Shown in pieces: positions 4,659 through 5,976 of a stretch of 5,976 bases of DNA. The stretch is from Candidatus Tepidiaquacellales bacterium UBA6667 (GTDB taxonomy: Bacteria; Bacteroidota; Ignavibacteria; Tepidaquicellales; Tepidaquicellaceae). The notes under the pieces were generated by a model. The model was not told where the DNA came from and ran no database searches. It saw only the letters and a program-made list of their open reading frames with translations. The translations under genes and the position numbers were made by a program. Location of the stretch: positions 50,819 through 56,794 of the forward strand of contig DKKL01000050.1 of assembly GCA_002455255.1 (NCBI GenBank), in the 5' to 3' direction. How positions within the stretch are numbered: position 1 is the stretch's first letter; the number at the start of each line of letters is the position of its first letter.

Positions 4659-5976
4659 ATGGCAAAAATACTCGTTGCAGATGACGATATTACTTCGGTA
4701 GCTATAATGAAAAAAGTCCTTGAGGAATCAGGGCATTCTGTCACTACAGTTACTGATGGTAAAACAGCATTGGCAAAATTGAAGCAAGTTAAATTTGATG
4801 TATTAGTTACAGATTTTGATATGCCCGGATTGAATGGAATTCAACTGACCAAAGAAGCAATTGAACTTGAATCTGATTTGATTGTAGTTTTGATTACTGC
4901 TTTTGTTTCCGTAAAACAGGTTGTTGAAGCCATTAAATTAGGAGCGTTTGATTATCTTACCAAACCTATTAACCGTGAAGAGCTTGTCTTGGCTGTTAAC
5001 AGGGGGTTAGAAAAAATTTCTATCTTAAATGAAAATTTACTTCTTAAGCATGAACTTGAAAAATCTGATTTAAATGCTGAGAAGTCTTTTGAATATGCTA
5101 CCATTAGTCCCGAACTTAAAGCAATTCTAAACGATGTTAACAAAGTTGCAAAATCCGATTCGACTGTGCTTATAACTGGGGAAAATGGTACCGGTAAAGA
5201 AGTCCTTGCTAAATATATTTATCATCACAGCAAAAGAGCTAATCAACCTTTCGTGGTTGTAAATTGTGCTGCTATTCCTAATCAATTGCTTGAGTCTGAA
5301 CTTTTCGGACATGCTAAAGGATCTTTCACAGGTGCGATAAATGATCATAAAGGTTATTTTGAAATCGCTAATAACGGTACAATTTTTCTTGATGAAATTG
5401 GTGAAATCGAATTGCTTATGCAAGTAAAACTGCTCAGAGTTTTGCAGGAAAGAGAATTTTCCCGAGTTGGTGATACGAAAATCAGAAATACAAATGTCAG
5501 AATTATTGCTGCTACTAACAGAAACTTAAAAGAAATGATTGATGAAGGAAATTTCAGAGAAGATTTATTTTATAGATTAAATGTTTTTGAATTTAATTTG
5601 CCTGCTTTGAGATTTCGTAAAATGGATATTATATTTTATTTTGAAAAATTCATTGAAGATTTTAATAAACAGTTCGGAAAAAATATTACACTTATTTCAG
5701 ATGAAACTAAAAAATTCCTTATTAATTATCACTGGCCCGGAAATATTAGAGAATTAAAAAATATCGCTGAAAGGGTTTCTATTCTTTGCGAAAATAATAA
5801 AGTTACTCCTGAACTTTTACCTGATAAAATTATTAATCATATAAATTCTGATATCAAATCTGATGAAATTGAAATTATTGATGAAATGATTCCGGATAGT
5901 TTAAATGGTGAAAATGATTATAATTCAAATAAAGATAAAGTTGTAAAAGATTTTGAAATCAAATTTATAAAAGATA
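4659..5976 (+). CDS. NtrC-family sigma-54-activating response regulator (3' end cut by window)
   Basis: 439 codons are visible, without a stop. Residues 1-120 are a receiver domain: acidic pair Asp8/Asp9, phosphoacceptor Asp52 in VTDFDMPG, Thr80 and Lys102 in TKP. Residues about 145-390 are an AAA+ sigma-54 interaction domain: Walker A GENGTGKE (174-181), a GSFTGA loop (221-226) in place of GAFTGA, Walker B GTIFLDE (240-246), AATN (284-287), the arginine-finger region FREDLFYRL (299-307) and sensor II WPGNIREL (359-366). An acidic Asp/Glu/Asn-rich linker (about 398-425) leads into VVKDFEIKFIKD, which usually precedes a Fis-type DNA-binding helix-turn-helix; that helix would lie beyond the edge. 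When phosphorylated it should activate RNA polymerase-sigma-54 promoters. The start is the ATG at 4659, which gives the usual MAKILVADDD receiver opening. No histidine kinase is in view, so signal and targets are unknown. Confidence 0.93.
   Translation, partial: MAKILVADDDITSVAIMKKVLEESGHSVTTVTDGKTALAKLKQVKFDVLVTDFDMPGLNGIQLTKEAIELESDLIVVLITAFVSVKQVVEAIKLGAFDYLTKPINREELVLAVNRGLEKISILNENLLLKHELEKSDLNAEKSFEYATISPELKAILNDVNKVAKSDSTVLITGENGTGKEVLAKYIYHHSKRANQPFVVVNCAAIPNQLLESELFGHAKGSFTGAINDHKGYFEIANNGTIFLDEIGEIELLMQVKLLRVLQEREFSRVGDTKIRNTNVRIIAATNRNLKEMIDEGNFREDLFYRLNVFEFNLPALRFRKMDIIFYFEKFIEDFNKQFGKNITLISDETKKFLINYHWPGNIRELKNIAERVSILCENNKVTPELLPDKIINHINSDIKSDEIEIIDEMIPDSLNGENDYNSNKDKVVKDFEIKFIKD

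Noticed and set aside
4660..4680. TGGCA followed by TTGCA, resembling a sigma-54 -24/-12 promoter
   Set aside because: The GG and GC pairs are 14 bp apart instead of 10, and the motif lies within the first codons of the response regulator gene.
4952..5423. Two minus-strand ORFs (4952-5143 and 5127-5423)
   Set aside because: Both are antisense to conserved receiver and AAA+ coding sequence and show no family resemblance.
1..5976. CRISPR array, tRNA, rRNA, insertion sequence or phage integration site
   Set aside because: No regularly spaced repeats, cloverleaf-like sequence, transposase or integrase fragment, or terminal inverted repeats were seen.

Overview
The window is strongly AT-rich and probably comes from a member of the Bacteroidota/Chlorobi/Ignavibacteriota group, most likely an Ignavibacteria-like organism. 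The main reason is the secreted protein at 1507-2904, which ends in a type IX secretion system (T9SS) type A sorting domain with the NYPNPFNPAT opening typical of that lineage. No start codon has a convincing Shine-Dalgarno sequence, and one promoter candidate resembles the Bacteroidota -33/-7 type. The exact phylum is an inference.

Layout. Positions 1-1187 are read on the minus strand. At the left edge is the N-terminus of a SAM-dependent methyltransferase (1-110, cut by the window). A compact unit follows, in transcription order: YefM-type antitoxin (1187-933), YoeB-type toxin (932-675) and a small VOC/glyoxalase-fold protein (659-255). A divergent intergenic region (1188-1506) carries the toxin-antitoxin operator and promoter next to the antitoxin gene. 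Everything from 1507 onward is on the plus strand: a secreted six-bladed-propeller-like 'choice-of-anchor B' protein with a T9SS tail, a strong hairpin terminator (2931-2964), a WaaE-like family 2 glycosyltransferase overlapping a membrane-anchored polysaccharide deacetylase by ATGA, and an NtrC-type sigma-54-activating response regulator (4659 to the right edge, 3' end missing).

How the parts work together. yefM-yoeB should be an autoregulated RNase toxin module: two TGTACA hexamers, 12 bp centre to centre, flank a candidate -7 promoter element. The VOC gene starts 15 bp after the toxin stop and is probably cotranscribed. The glycosyltransferase and deacetylase are translationally coupled and probably build and then de-N-acetylate a cell-envelope glycan. 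The response regulator lies 82 bp downstream and has no partner kinase in view.

No wholly new system is evident. The points most worth a second look are the toxin ORF lying in frame with the antitoxin, separated by one TAA and starting with TTG; the operator-promoter geometry; and the regularly spaced histidines in the secreted propeller.
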